In this document: positions 8,800 to 17,061 of the stretch, piece by piece
Position numbering within the stretch: the first letter of the stretch is position 1
Layout: each line of letters starts with the position of its first letter
Assembly (NCBI RefSeq): GCF_022601895.1
Contig: NZ_JAKVIO010000007.1
Location: 86,218-150,217, forward strand
Direction: 5' to 3'
Length of the DNA stretch: 64,000 bases
From: Sphingomonas sp. LaA6.9
Lineage (GTDB): Bacteria; Pseudomonadota; Alphaproteobacteria; Sphingomonadales; Sphingomonadaceae
The notes under the pieces: model-generated
What the model was told of the DNA's origin: nothing
Seen by the model: only the letters and a program-made list of their open reading frames with translations
The model's database searches: none
Made by a program: the position numbers and the translations under genes

Positions 8800-10965
8800 T
8801 CAGGTATAATATTCCTTGTAGCGTCCGAAATAGAGGCCCGCATCGCCGAAGCCGCTGCGCGCCTGTTCGCGGACGTCGACGCGGCTGAGCGCCACGCCCG
8901 CTACATGCGCGCCAACGGCGTCGAGCTGCTTGAGCGCGATCTCCGCGGCCTTGGCGGGGGTCTTTTGCCACTGGACCAGCATCAGTACGGTATCGGCGAG
9001 CGAAGCCAGCACGCGCGATTCGGCGACGGCCAGCACCGGTGCGGTGTCGAGCACGACGAAATCGAAGCGATGGCGAAGCTCGTCGAGCACCCGGCGCATT
9101 GCGTCGGATCCGAGCATGTCGAAGGGCACCTCGCTCCCCGGGCGCTGCGCGATGCACCAGGCGCCCGAAGGCTCATCGCGAATGAGCGCTTCGTCCAGGG
9201 TGACGCGGCCCTCGACGACATCAGCGAGCCCGGCGGGGATCGCATCCGACATCAGCTTGGAGGAGGCGCGGCGACGCGAATCGCAGTCGATCAGCACCGT
9301 ACGCGACCCCGACAGCGCCGCCGTGCGCGCAAGGCAGATCGCGGTGCTGGTCTTGCCTTCGCCGGGAAACGCCGAAGTGACCGCGACGATCTTCACTTCG
9401 CGCGACGTGGGTGCGAAGAGTAGCGACGTCTTGAGTGCCCGGAAGGACTCGGTAAAGGCCGAACGCGGATAGTCGAGAACGAACTGGGCGGGCCATGGCG
9501 TCCCGCCGCGCAGCTCTCGCGCCTCGGGCAGCGAGCTAAGTTCTGGAATCGATCCCAGCGCGGGAACGTTGAGTCGCTTCTCGATTCCCTCCGCAGTCCT
9601 GAGCCCGCTTTCGAAGAATTGCATGATCAGCATCACCGCGACCGAGGCCGCCACGGCGCCCACCAGCGCTATCCCTAAGAACACGACCGGATTGGGCGAC
9701 ATCGGGATGACCGGCGCCTGCGCGCGCGAGACCTTTGCGGCGCCGCTCGTTTCGGTGCCCTGGCGCGCGACCGCTTCCTTGTACCGGTCGAGAAACGCGC
9801 GGTAGAGCACGCGCGCGGATTCGGCGTTGCGCTCGAGCTCGCTCAGCCGGACCGCGGCGGTCGTATCGGTCGCCAGCCGGCCTTCCACGCCGCCGATCGA
9901 CCCAGCGATCGAGGCTGTGCGCTGGCTGGCCACGCGCGCCTCGGCGGACAGGCTCGCGACCACGCGATCGACTTCGGCCTGGATCTGGCCGTCAATATCC
10001 TTGAGCTGGCTCTGGGCTTCCACCAGTTCGGGATATTTCGGACCATAGCGTGCCGAGAGATTGGCGACCTTCGAACTGATCTGCGCCCGCTGTGCGCGAA
10101 GTGCCGACACGGTCTGCGAATTGAGCGCTTCGCCCAGGCTGTCGCCGCCGCCACCGCGCGCGATCTGCGACTGCGCGGTGTTGAGCCGGGCCTGCGCCGC
10201 GGCTTGCTGCGCGCGCGCCTCGGCAAGCTGCGTATTGAGAGTCGAGAGTTCCTGCTGCGTTACCGAGCTGACATCCGACGCCGCGAACAGACCGTTCGAT
10301 GCGCGGTACTGCGCAACCGCCGCTTCGGCCGAGAGCACCTGCCCGCGCAGCTGGTCCAGCCGCGTGCCGAGCAATTCCGCCGCGCGCTTCGAGGCGCCCG
10401 ATTCAGCGTCGAGATTGGCGCGGATATACTGGTCGATAACGCCATTCGCGACCCGCGCGGCCATGTCCGGATCCGAGGACGCGTAGCTGACGCTGATCAC
10501 ATAGGACACGCCCTCGCGCTTCACGTCGAGCGAGCCGAGCAGGATCCGGACCGCGCGGTCGCGCGACGACGATGCCTGTGCGGGCTGCCGGTCGGGATTG
10601 AATTCCTCGACGCCGGTGAGCTTGAGCGCATCGACGACACGGCCCGCGATCGCTGGCGATTTGAGCACCTGAACCGCGGTGTCGACCGACGGGGAGTCGG
10701 TGGCGAGCGGCTGGCTGGAATTGGTCTGCGGGATCAGCTCCTCGGTCTGGCGTTCGACCACCATTGCCGCGGTCGCGACATAGCGTGGATCCGACAGCAT
10801 GTAGAGCACCGCCGTGAGCAGGAACGAGGCGAGCGACGCGAGCGCGATGGGGATCCAGCGCTTGCGGATCGTGCGGCCGATCGCGCGCAGGTCGAGCAGT
10901 TCTCCGCTGTCGTCGCGCCGGGCGATATGACGGCTTTCGGAAGGGACGGGGACTAGGCGGTTCAT
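8800..10965 (-). CDS. Polysaccharide co-polymerase with BY-kinase domain (Wzc-type)
   Basis: A 721-residue fused Wzz plus bacterial tyrosine kinase protein that sets chain length and couples polymerisation to export. A first membrane helix lies near residue 50 (WIPIALASLASFLLTAVLYML), followed by the Wzz region, a long periplasmic coiled coil (residues about 190-420) and the second helix (VVFLGIALVGAVAASVAVMLI). The C-terminal kinase has Walker A (FPGEGKTSTA), Walker A-prime (VLIDCDSRR) and Walker B (FDFVVLDTAPV). The tail GLYFGRYKEYYT is a tyrosine cluster, the expected autophosphorylation site. I place the start at the ATG at 10965, six bases after a strong GGGAGG, rather than the upstream frame start at 10989. 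It is the second gene of the minus-strand block. Confidence 0.9.
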   Translation of the reverse strand: MNRLVPVPSESRHIARRDDSGELLDLRAIGRTIRKRWIPIALASLASFLLTAVLYMLSDPRYVATAAMVVERQTEELIPQTNSSQPLATDSPSVDTAVQVLKSPAIAGRVVDALKLTGVEEFNPDRQPAQASSSRDRAVRILLGSLDVKREGVSYVISVSYASSDPDMAARVANGVIDQYIRANLDAESGASKRAAELLGTRLDQLRGQVLSAEAAVAQYRASNGLFAASDVSSVTQQELSTLNTQLAEARAQQAAAQARLNTAQSQIARGGGGDSLGEALNSQTVSALRAQRAQISSKVANLSARYGPKYPELVEAQSQLKDIDGQIQAEVDRVVASLSAEARVASQRTASIAGSIGGVEGRLATDTTAAVRLSELERNAESARVLYRAFLDRYKEAVARQGTETSGAAKVSRAQAPVIPMSPNPVVFLGIALVGAVAASVAVMLIMQFFESGLRTAEGIEKRLNVPALGSIPELSSLPEARELRGGTPWPAQFVLDYPRSAFTESFRALKTSLLFAPTSREVKIVAVTSAFPGEGKTSTAICLARTAALSGSRTVLIDCDSRRRASSKLMSDAIPAGLADVVEGRVTLDEALIRDEPSGAWCIAQRPGSEVPFDMLGSDAMRRVLDELRHRFDFVVLDTAPVLAVAESRVLASLADTVLMLVQWQKTPAKAAEIALKQLDAVGAHVAGVALSRVDVREQARSGFGDAGLYFGRYKEYYT

Positions 10966-11028
10966 CGACGACCTCCCGATTGCGTGCACGACGGGGCAGA
11001 GCGGAAAACGCGTATGAACACCAAGCTA

Positions 11029-11976
11029 TCAGACCCTTTTTACCGAGCGGTAGATGTTCTGGCGCAATTTCGCCGGCATCAGCCGCAGTCCCTCGATCAG
11101 GAGGTAGAGCCCAACACCCTCGGGCAGATAAAGGTTCCGTGCGAAGCTGGGCGAGATTCGTTCCCCCTTGAAGGAAAAGCGCGCATAGAGCCCGATCTGC
11201 TGGTTGATCAGCCGACGGAGTAACGCGCGTTCCGCCGTATTTGATCCACGAATCATCGTGCGCGCCGTCTCGACGATGAGCGGCAAGGTGTCCGGGTTGG
11301 TCTTTTTGCTGACCTTGTTATCGGAGTCGCGGTGAAATTCGGCCGAGGCGCGCGAAACATATGTGAAGGGCGCCGTCGCCACTGCGCGAAGCCAGAGATC
11401 CTTGTCGCCCCCGCGTACGGCCTTGCCTGCGGGGAAAAGGCCCGCGCGCACCAGCACGTCACGGCGGAATGCGGCGGCGCCTGTCCAGATCGGGCAATCG
11501 CGCGTTTCCAGCCATAGCCTGAGAAATCCCTCGAGCGAGACGCTGGCCCCCTCAGCGGCGGCGAGTGTCGCGGGCATGTTGGATTCGTGCCGCCGATCCT
11601 TGAAGACGTGCTCATAGCGGGTCGAAACGCAGCCCACCCCGGGCACCCGCACGATCGCCGCCGCAATGTCGGCGAGATGCGTGGGCGCCCAGATATCGTC
11701 GGCGTCGAGAAATGCGATCCAGTCACCATCCGCCTTTTCGATGCCAAGGTTGCGTGCGGCATAGCCGCCGGGGCCCGGCGTATCGCGAAACAGCACACGG
11801 ATGCGGGGGTGTTTGAATGCCGCGATGATCTCTGCGCTGCCATCGGTCGACGCATCGTCGATCAGGATCACTTCATGCGGCGGCAGCGTCTGCGCAAGCG
11901 CGCTCGCTACGCTCTCGGCGACATGGCGTGCCTTGTTGTGGACGGGAATAATAACGGAAAAGCGCGGTTCGGTCAT
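11029..11976 (-). CDS. Glycosyltransferase family 2 (GT-A) protein
   Basis: A 315-residue inverting GT-A glycosyltransferase with the N-terminal fold MTEPRFSVIIPVHNKARHV, the nucleotide-sugar DDAS motif near residue 40 and the metal-binding DADD (IAFLDADDIWAP) near residue 95. The likely acceptor-site region holds GGDKDLWLRAV near residue 205. No membrane domain is visible, so it should act on a lipid-linked substrate at the cytoplasmic face. The open frame runs to 12258, but the ATG at 11976 follows GGGGTAAA and begins the conserved domain. It heads the minus-strand polysaccharide block, 63 bases before wzc, and diverges from the GT25 gene. Sugar specificity is unknown. Confidence 0.88.
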   Translation of the reverse strand: MTEPRFSVIIPVHNKARHVAESVASALAQTLPPHEVILIDDASTDGSAEIIAAFKHPRIRVLFRDTPGPGGYAARNLGIEKADGDWIAFLDADDIWAPTHLADIAAAIVRVPGVGCVSTRYEHVFKDRRHESNMPATLAAAEGASVSLEGFLRLWLETRDCPIWTGAAAFRRDVLVRAGLFPAGKAVRGGDKDLWLRAVATAPFTYVSRASAEFHRDSDNKVSKKTNPDTLPLIVETARTMIRGSNTAERALLRRLINQQIGLYARFSFKGERISPSFARNLYLPEGVGLYLLIEGLRLMPAKLRQNIYRSVKRV

Positions 11977-12208
11977 TTTACCCCGTTTTTTGCAGCGCGG
12001 AAGACGATCTGGACGAAATCGCCGACGAGTTGAAATTCTTGTGCGGAAACAGGTCTTTTTCTGGGATTTTATAAGGCCTAGCTTCGTTTGTGTGCAATGC
12101 AGCATGAAACCACTTGCCCGTCGCATGGAACGCACCGGCGCGGATTGGGTTTCACTGTTTCGTGCAGCGCCGGGGGGCGGTGACCTAAATGACGAAGAAG
12201 GATACTGA

Positions 12209-12964
12209 ATGACGCCCCGACCCGTCCGTACGCGGATCTTCGTCGTCAGCATGGCCAATGCGTCCGAACGGAGGCGCGCCTTTGCCGCAGACGCTGCCGG
12301 AGCCGAGGCGCCATGGCGCTTTTTCGACGCGTGGGACAGGCTTCATCCCGATCTGGAATATGACGAGGACGCGGCGATCGTCGCCAAGGGCAGGCCGCTG
12401 CGCCAGGGTGAAATCGGCTGCTATTCAAGTCACTTCGCGCTCTGGCTTCAGCTCCTGGCCGATCCCGATGCGGATCAGTATATCGTGCTGGAAGACGATG
12501 TGATCGTCGACTGGGACTATGTCGCGCGCTTCGCGGCGGTGTATCATGGCGCTGCGGGGCATGACTATGTCCGGCTCTATTACAAGAAGCCCGCGCCCAG
12601 CCGCATCATCGCGAAGGATTATGTCTGTCGCGCGACCTGGTTGACCGAGGTGGCGGGATATTGCTTCGGGACGCAGGGCTATATGATCACCCGCGCGGGC
12701 GCCGAGCGCCTTGCCGCACATTGTCGTGAGCTCCGCCGGCCGATCGACGACGAGATGGATCGCAGCTGGGTGCATGGGGTGCGTAACCTCGCGGTATTTC
12801 CCTTTCCGCTCATGGAGCGAAAGGTGGAGAGCGGCATCGGGCTCCAGCGCTTCGAGCGCTTTCCCGTGCCGCGCCGGCTGAAGCTGCAACGCCTCGTCGC
12901 GCACACGCGCGAACGTGCGGGCTATCAGCTCTTCGGCCGCCGCCGCTTCCGCTTTCAGCGCTGA
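12209..12964 (+). CDS. Glycosyltransferase family 25 protein
   Basis: A 251-residue protein of the LPS-biosynthesis GT25 family. It shows the opening TRIFVVSMANASERRRAF, the LRQGEIGCYSSHFALW block near residue 65 and the metal-site EDD in YIVLEDDVIVDWDYV near residue 95, followed by GTQGYMITRAGAERL. GT25 enzymes are typically galactosyl- or glucosyltransferases of LOS and EPS; the donor here is not determinable. AAGGA precedes the ATG. It is the first gene of the plus-strand block and shares a 232-base divergent promoter region with the GT2 gene. Confidence 0.85.
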   Translation: MTPRPVRTRIFVVSMANASERRRAFAADAAGAEAPWRFFDAWDRLHPDLEYDEDAAIVAKGRPLRQGEIGCYSSHFALWLQLLADPDADQYIVLEDDVIVDWDYVARFAAVYHGAAGHDYVRLYYKKPAPSRIIAKDYVCRATWLTEVAGYCFGTQGYMITRAGAERLAAHCRELRRPIDDEMDRSWVHGVRNLAVFPFPLMERKVESGIGLQRFERFPVPRRLKLQRLVAHTRERAGYQLFGRRRFRFQR

Positions 12965-12979
12965 GGGGCGCAGGCAAAA

Positions 12980-14476
12980 ATGGCGGAACGCGACCCCCAA
13001 ATCGGTATCGAGGCCGCGCGCGGTTTTGATGCCGAACTGCGCAAGAAGACCTCGCGCTCCATCGGCTGGACGATCGTGCGACAGATAAGTGACCAGCTCT
13101 TTTCCTTGATTGTCTTCGTCATGCTCGCGCGGCTGCTCAGCAAGGAAGCGGTCGGCATTTTCGCGATGGCATATGTCTTTGCGGAGGTCGGGCGGATCAT
13201 TGCGACGGGCGGGCTGATGCAGATCATCGCGCGGGTCCAGGTGGTGGACGCGCGGCTGAAGGATACGATTTTCTGGAGCAACATGGCGATCGCGATCGTC
13301 TATGTCGCGCTTGTCTGGATCGCGGCGCCCTGGATCGCGGGCTGGATCGAACAGCCCGGCCTTGTCGATCCGCTGCGCGCGCTGGCCTTCGTCCTGCCGA
13401 TCAACGCGCTGGGCGGAACGCACATGGCGCTGCGCCTGCGCGAATTCGGGCACAAGACGATCGCATTGAGATCGCTTGTCGCGGGGCTGATCGGTGGCGG
13501 TGCCGCGGTCGCGGCGGCCTTTGCCGGGGCGGGGATATGGGCGCTTGTGATCCAGCGCGCGCTGACCGAGACGATCAGCACCGTGCTCGCCTGGACATCG
13601 TATCGCTGGATGCCCGGTCGTGCCTTCAGCTGGAAACAGGCGAGGCACAATCTGGGCTTTGGCGGCAACCTGACGATCGCGCAGCTGATCTTCCTGATGA
13701 TGGTACGCGTGCAGGACCTGCTGATCGGCGCCAATCTCGGCGCGGCCGCGGTGGGCACCTACCGCGTTGCCTGGCGCTCGAACGAAATTTTCGCCAATGG
13801 CGCGATCCAGCCCTTCGCCTCGGTCGGACTGCAGACCTATTCGCGGTTGCAGCACGATGCCGACGGGCTGTGCCAGGCCTATCGCTCGATGCTCGGCATG
13901 TGTTCGGCGATCTCCTTCCCCGCGCTGGTCGGCTTCGGCGTCCTTGCGCCCGAGGTCGTCCCGCTCGTGTTCGGCGCGAAATGGGCGCAGGCCGGTCAGC
14001 TCGCGCAGGTCTTCGCGGTGATCGCGGTGCCTTATACGCTCAACTATTTCGCTTCACCGCTGCTGACCGCGATGGGCAACAGCCGCCGCCAGCGCACGCT
14101 CGCCGTGGTCCAGCTGCTCGCGACGATCCTGCTGACATGGCTCGCGCTCCCCTTCGGCCTGATGGCGGTAGCGATCGCCTATGTCGCGCGGTCTTATCTG
14201 ACACTTCCGCTCCAGATCCGCTTTCTCACGCAGTCCACGCCAATCCGGCTGCGCGATACCGTCGCCGCCGTGCGTGCGCCCTTCATCGCATCGAGCACGA
14301 TGGGCGCACTGCTCTGGGGCGGGCTCGCCATGGTACAGACACATGGCTGGATCGCGATCGCCGCTGCAATACCGCTCGGCGGTCTCTTCTATTTCGCCGC
14401 GCTGGCGCTCCTTTCCCCTTTCCATCGCCAGCTTGCCATGAAGCTGCTCACTCGAAAAAGGCTTGTCCAATCATGA
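12980..14476 (+). CDS. Polysaccharide flippase (Wzx/PST family)
   Basis: A 498-residue polytopic protein of the MOP exporter superfamily with about 12-14 hydrophobic helices. It starts with a basic cytoplasmic stretch (LRKKTSRSIGWTIVRQISDQLFSLIVFVM shown in part) and the typical MLARLLSKEAVGIFAMAY of PST-type flippases. It should move the lipid-linked repeat unit across the inner membrane to the polymerase encoded at 7428-8756. Its stop overlaps the next start by ATGA (14473-14476), so it is translationally coupled to the pyruvyl transferase gene. A second family member lies at 40904-42394. Confidence 0.87.
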   Translation: MAERDPQIGIEAARGFDAELRKKTSRSIGWTIVRQISDQLFSLIVFVMLARLLSKEAVGIFAMAYVFAEVGRIIATGGLMQIIARVQVVDARLKDTIFWSNMAIAIVYVALVWIAAPWIAGWIEQPGLVDPLRALAFVLPINALGGTHMALRLREFGHKTIALRSLVAGLIGGGAAVAAAFAGAGIWALVIQRALTETISTVLAWTSYRWMPGRAFSWKQARHNLGFGGNLTIAQLIFLMMVRVQDLLIGANLGAAAVGTYRVAWRSNEIFANGAIQPFASVGLQTYSRLQHDADGLCQAYRSMLGMCSAISFPALVGFGVLAPEVVPLVFGAKWAQAGQLAQVFAVIAVPYTLNYFASPLLTAMGNSRRQRTLAVVQLLATILLTWLALPFGLMAVAIAYVARSYLTLPLQIRFLTQSTPIRLRDTVAAVRAPFIASSTMGALLWGGLAMVQTHGWIAIAAAIPLGGLFYFAALALLSPFHRQLAMKLLTRKRLVQS

Positions 14477-15486
14477 CCCAGTTGCTGACCGTCCAGCCAG
14501 CCACGCGCCAGACATTGATCGCCGATCTGAAGCACAGCATCGACTCCCAGTTGCTGCCTTTGCTCGACGATGCGCCATTCGCGCTGGTCGACTATCCCGA
14601 TCACAGCAATGTCGGGGATTCGGCGATCTGGCTGGGTGAAACCGCCTTTTTCTCGGCACATGGGCGCCAGCCCGCTTATGCCAGCGCGCTGAAGAACCAT
14701 GCCGATTATGAAATGGCCGCCGCGATCGGCGACGGCACGATCTTCCTTCATGGCGGCGGCAATTTCGGGACGATCTGGAAGGCGCACCAGGATTTCCGCA
14801 TCGCGATCATGCGGCAGTTCCCGAACAATCCGATCGTCCAGTTGCCGCAGTCGATCCATTTCGCGTCCGATGAGTCGGTTGAAGAGACCGCGCGCGCGAT
14901 CGAGGCGCATGGGCGCTTCACGCTAATGGTGCGCGACGCGCCCTCGCTCGAGTTCGCGCGGCGGCATTTCGCGTGTGAGGTGCTGCTGGCGCCCGACATG
15001 GCGTTCTACATGGGGGCGCTCGATCGTGGCCCGCCGTCGCACGACCTGTTCTATCTGTTGCGCACCGATCTCGAAAAGGCCGTCGAGGGGCAGGTGCGCT
15101 CGGGCGGGCGCTCGATCGCGGTGGCAGACTGGCTGGTGGAGGATCGCATGCAGATCCGGCTCGCGCTCGCGGCCGCCAGGCTGCTCACCATTGCCGACAA
15201 TCCACGGACCGCGCGCGTGAAGACCTATGACCGGCTTGCGCGCACGCGGCTCGACCGGGGGACGGCGATGCTGTCGTCGGGGCGCGCCGTCGTGACCGAC
15301 CGACTGCACGGCCATATCCTCTCGACCTTGCTTGATCTGCCGCACGTCGTGCTCGACAACAGCTACCGCAAGATCGGCAACTTCGTCGACGCATGGACGG
15401 GCGGGTTCGACCGATTGCGCAGCGCGCAGGCGCTCGACGAGGCATCGGCGCTTGCGGGTGATCTGATCGAGGGCACGCGCCGATGA
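14473..15486 (+). CDS. Polysaccharide pyruvyl transferase family protein
   Basis: A 337-residue member of the family that adds a ketal pyruvate from phosphoenolpyruvate to sugars of surface polysaccharides. Diagnostic pieces are DYPDHSNVGDSAIWLGE near residue 40, IFLHGGGNFGTIWKAHQDF near residue 90, and VVTDRLHGHILSTLLDLPHVVLDN near residue 280. The start is the ATG that overlaps the wzx stop; an upstream in-frame extension lies inside wzx and is ignored. Its own stop overlaps the next gene's ATG. A pyruvylated, glucuronate-containing acidic polymer is therefore the inference for this locus. Confidence 0.87.
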   Translation: MTQLLTVQPATRQTLIADLKHSIDSQLLPLLDDAPFALVDYPDHSNVGDSAIWLGETAFFSAHGRQPAYASALKNHADYEMAAAIGDGTIFLHGGGNFGTIWKAHQDFRIAIMRQFPNNPIVQLPQSIHFASDESVEETARAIEAHGRFTLMVRDAPSLEFARRHFACEVLLAPDMAFYMGALDRGPPSHDLFYLLRTDLEKAVEGQVRSGGRSIAVADWLVEDRMQIRLALAAARLLTIADNPRTARVKTYDRLARTRLDRGTAMLSSGRAVVTDRLHGHILSTLLDLPHVVLDNSYRKIGNFVDAWTGGFDRLRSAQALDEASALAGDLIEGTRR

Positions 15487-16571
15487 AGATTGCGGTGACC
15501 GGACTGCGCGGTATCCCCGGCGTGATGGGGGGCGTCGAGACGCATTGCGAGGAAATGCTGCCGCGCGTGAAGCACATCGCGCCCGATGCCGAGATCATGG
15601 TGTTCGCGCGCGCGCCCTATGTCAGCGAGCCTCGCTACGCCTATCGCGGCGTCGAGGTGATTGCGGTCGCCTCGCCCAGATCGGTCTCGCTCGAAGCGAT
15701 CGTTTCGACCTTCAACGCGATCCTCGCCGCGCGGCGCGCGGGCGCGGACATGATCCATATCCACGCGATCGGACCCGCGCTGCTGGCGCCGATGGCGCGG
15801 CTGCTGGGCCTGCGCGTCGTCGTGACGCATCATGGCGAGGATTATAACCGCGCCAAATGGGGCCGCTTTGCACGCACAATGCTCAAACTTGGCGAGCGTT
15901 TCGGGACGGGCTGGGCCAATCAGGTCATCGCGGTATCGCCCTCGCTCGCCGAGCGGCTGCGCGTGAAATTTCCCGCGGCCGCCCGGCGCATCGCTTATAT
16001 TCCCAATGGTGCGCCCGAACTCCCGGCCGGCGCGCAAGGGACGCTGGCGCGGCTGGGCGTGGAACCGCAGGGCTATCTGCTCGCCGTCGGCCGGCTGGTG
16101 CCCGAAAAGGGGTTGCACGACCTCATCGAGGCGCATGCGATGTCCAACGACCCGCGCAAGCTGGTGATCGCGGGCGGGGCGGATCACGCCAGCCCCTATT
16201 CGCGCGCGCTGCTCGATCGCGCGAGCGAGCGCGTGGTCTTCGCGGGACTCCAGGATCGCGCCAATCTGCGCGTGCTCTACGAGAACGCATCGCTGTTCGT
16301 GATGCCCTCCTATCATGAAGGGCTTCCGATCGCCGCGCTCGAAGCCGCATCGTGCGCGACGCCCATGCTGCTCAGCGGCATCCAGCCCAATCGCGATCTC
16401 GGCCTCGCCCCGGCGCATTATTTCCCGGTCGGCGATGTTGCAGCGCTCGCCGCAGCGCTCGCGCGTCCCGCCGGCGACTTCGCGGTCGACGCGGCGAGTT
16501 TTCGCGAACGCTTCAACTGGGACGCGATCGCGCTCAGCACCTCGCAGGTCTACCGCGCCGTAGCAGCATGA
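15483..16571 (+). CDS. Glycosyltransferase family 4 protein
   Basis: A 362-residue GT-B enzyme. The N-terminus MKIAVTGLRGIPGVMGGVET is typical of a GT4 subgroup found in EPS clusters, followed by VVVTHHGEDYNRAKWG near residue 120, YLLAVGRLVPEKGLHDLI near residue 200 and the EX7E region SYHEGLPIAALEAASC near residue 280. Acceptor and donor are unknown. It overlaps the pyruvyl transferase stop by four bases (ATGA) and is the last gene of the plus-strand polysaccharide block. Confidence 0.88.
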   Translation: MKIAVTGLRGIPGVMGGVETHCEEMLPRVKHIAPDAEIMVFARAPYVSEPRYAYRGVEVIAVASPRSVSLEAIVSTFNAILAARRAGADMIHIHAIGPALLAPMARLLGLRVVVTHHGEDYNRAKWGRFARTMLKLGERFGTGWANQVIAVSPSLAERLRVKFPAAARRIAYIPNGAPELPAGAQGTLARLGVEPQGYLLAVGRLVPEKGLHDLIEAHAMSNDPRKLVIAGGADHASPYSRALLDRASERVVFAGLQDRANLRVLYENASLFVMPSYHEGLPIAALEAASCATPMLLSGIQPNRDLGLAPAHYFPVGDVAALAAALARPAGDFAVDAASFRERFNWDAIALSTSQVYRAVAA

Positions 16572-17061
16572 CGCCAGGGGGGGAGAACCAGAGATCCTCT
16601 CCTGACGATCATCTGGCCGAAGGTTTGGCCGATGCCTCTACATAGACCTCGAAATTCCATGCGAGATCCGCTCGATCGGCGGCCTCATCTTCGGCGCTCC
16701 GATCTCACCATCAACATGAAACGCTCATAATTCCCTCATTTTCCTCGTAAATCCATGAAATCGCGCGTCTCGATTTGAGCCAGTCCGCGTCCGGCTTGGT
16801 CGCGTCATATCCATCTTGGTCGCTCTACGGACTGCGTCAGTCGAGCCGGGATCGTTCGCTACACGGTCTTGCGCAATGCGCCCTTAAAGCATGGGTCGCG
16901 CCGGAAGCTGATGACGAAGGAAGTTTCATGCTGGTCCAGAATGATGCTGCCGCGGCGTCGTGGCGACATTCTGATCTGACCTGACCCTTCAGAGATTTGA
17001 AAAGAGCAGGATCATCCGCGGTCTTGCTCCGAAGATTTGTGCCCATTTTCGGAGGAATTGA
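16572..17061. promoter_or_regulatory. 490-base leader region upstream of the giant autotransporter gene
   Basis: No convincing gene is seen. Bases 16715-16790 are clearly A/T-richer than the surroundings and are the likeliest promoter zone. Two exact 9-base direct repeats CTTGGTCGC (16795-16803 and 16815-16823, spaced 20 bases, about two helical turns) could be a regulator site. GAGCA and TGCTC near 17004-17029 could pair in the leader. A strong GGAGGAATTG Shine-Dalgarno precedes the ATG at 17062. Confidence 0.45.

Noticed and set aside
12100..12208. JUMPstart/ops element upstream of the GT25 gene
   Set aside because: GGGGGGCGGTGACC resembles the ops core only loosely and the expected JUMPstart sequence is absent.
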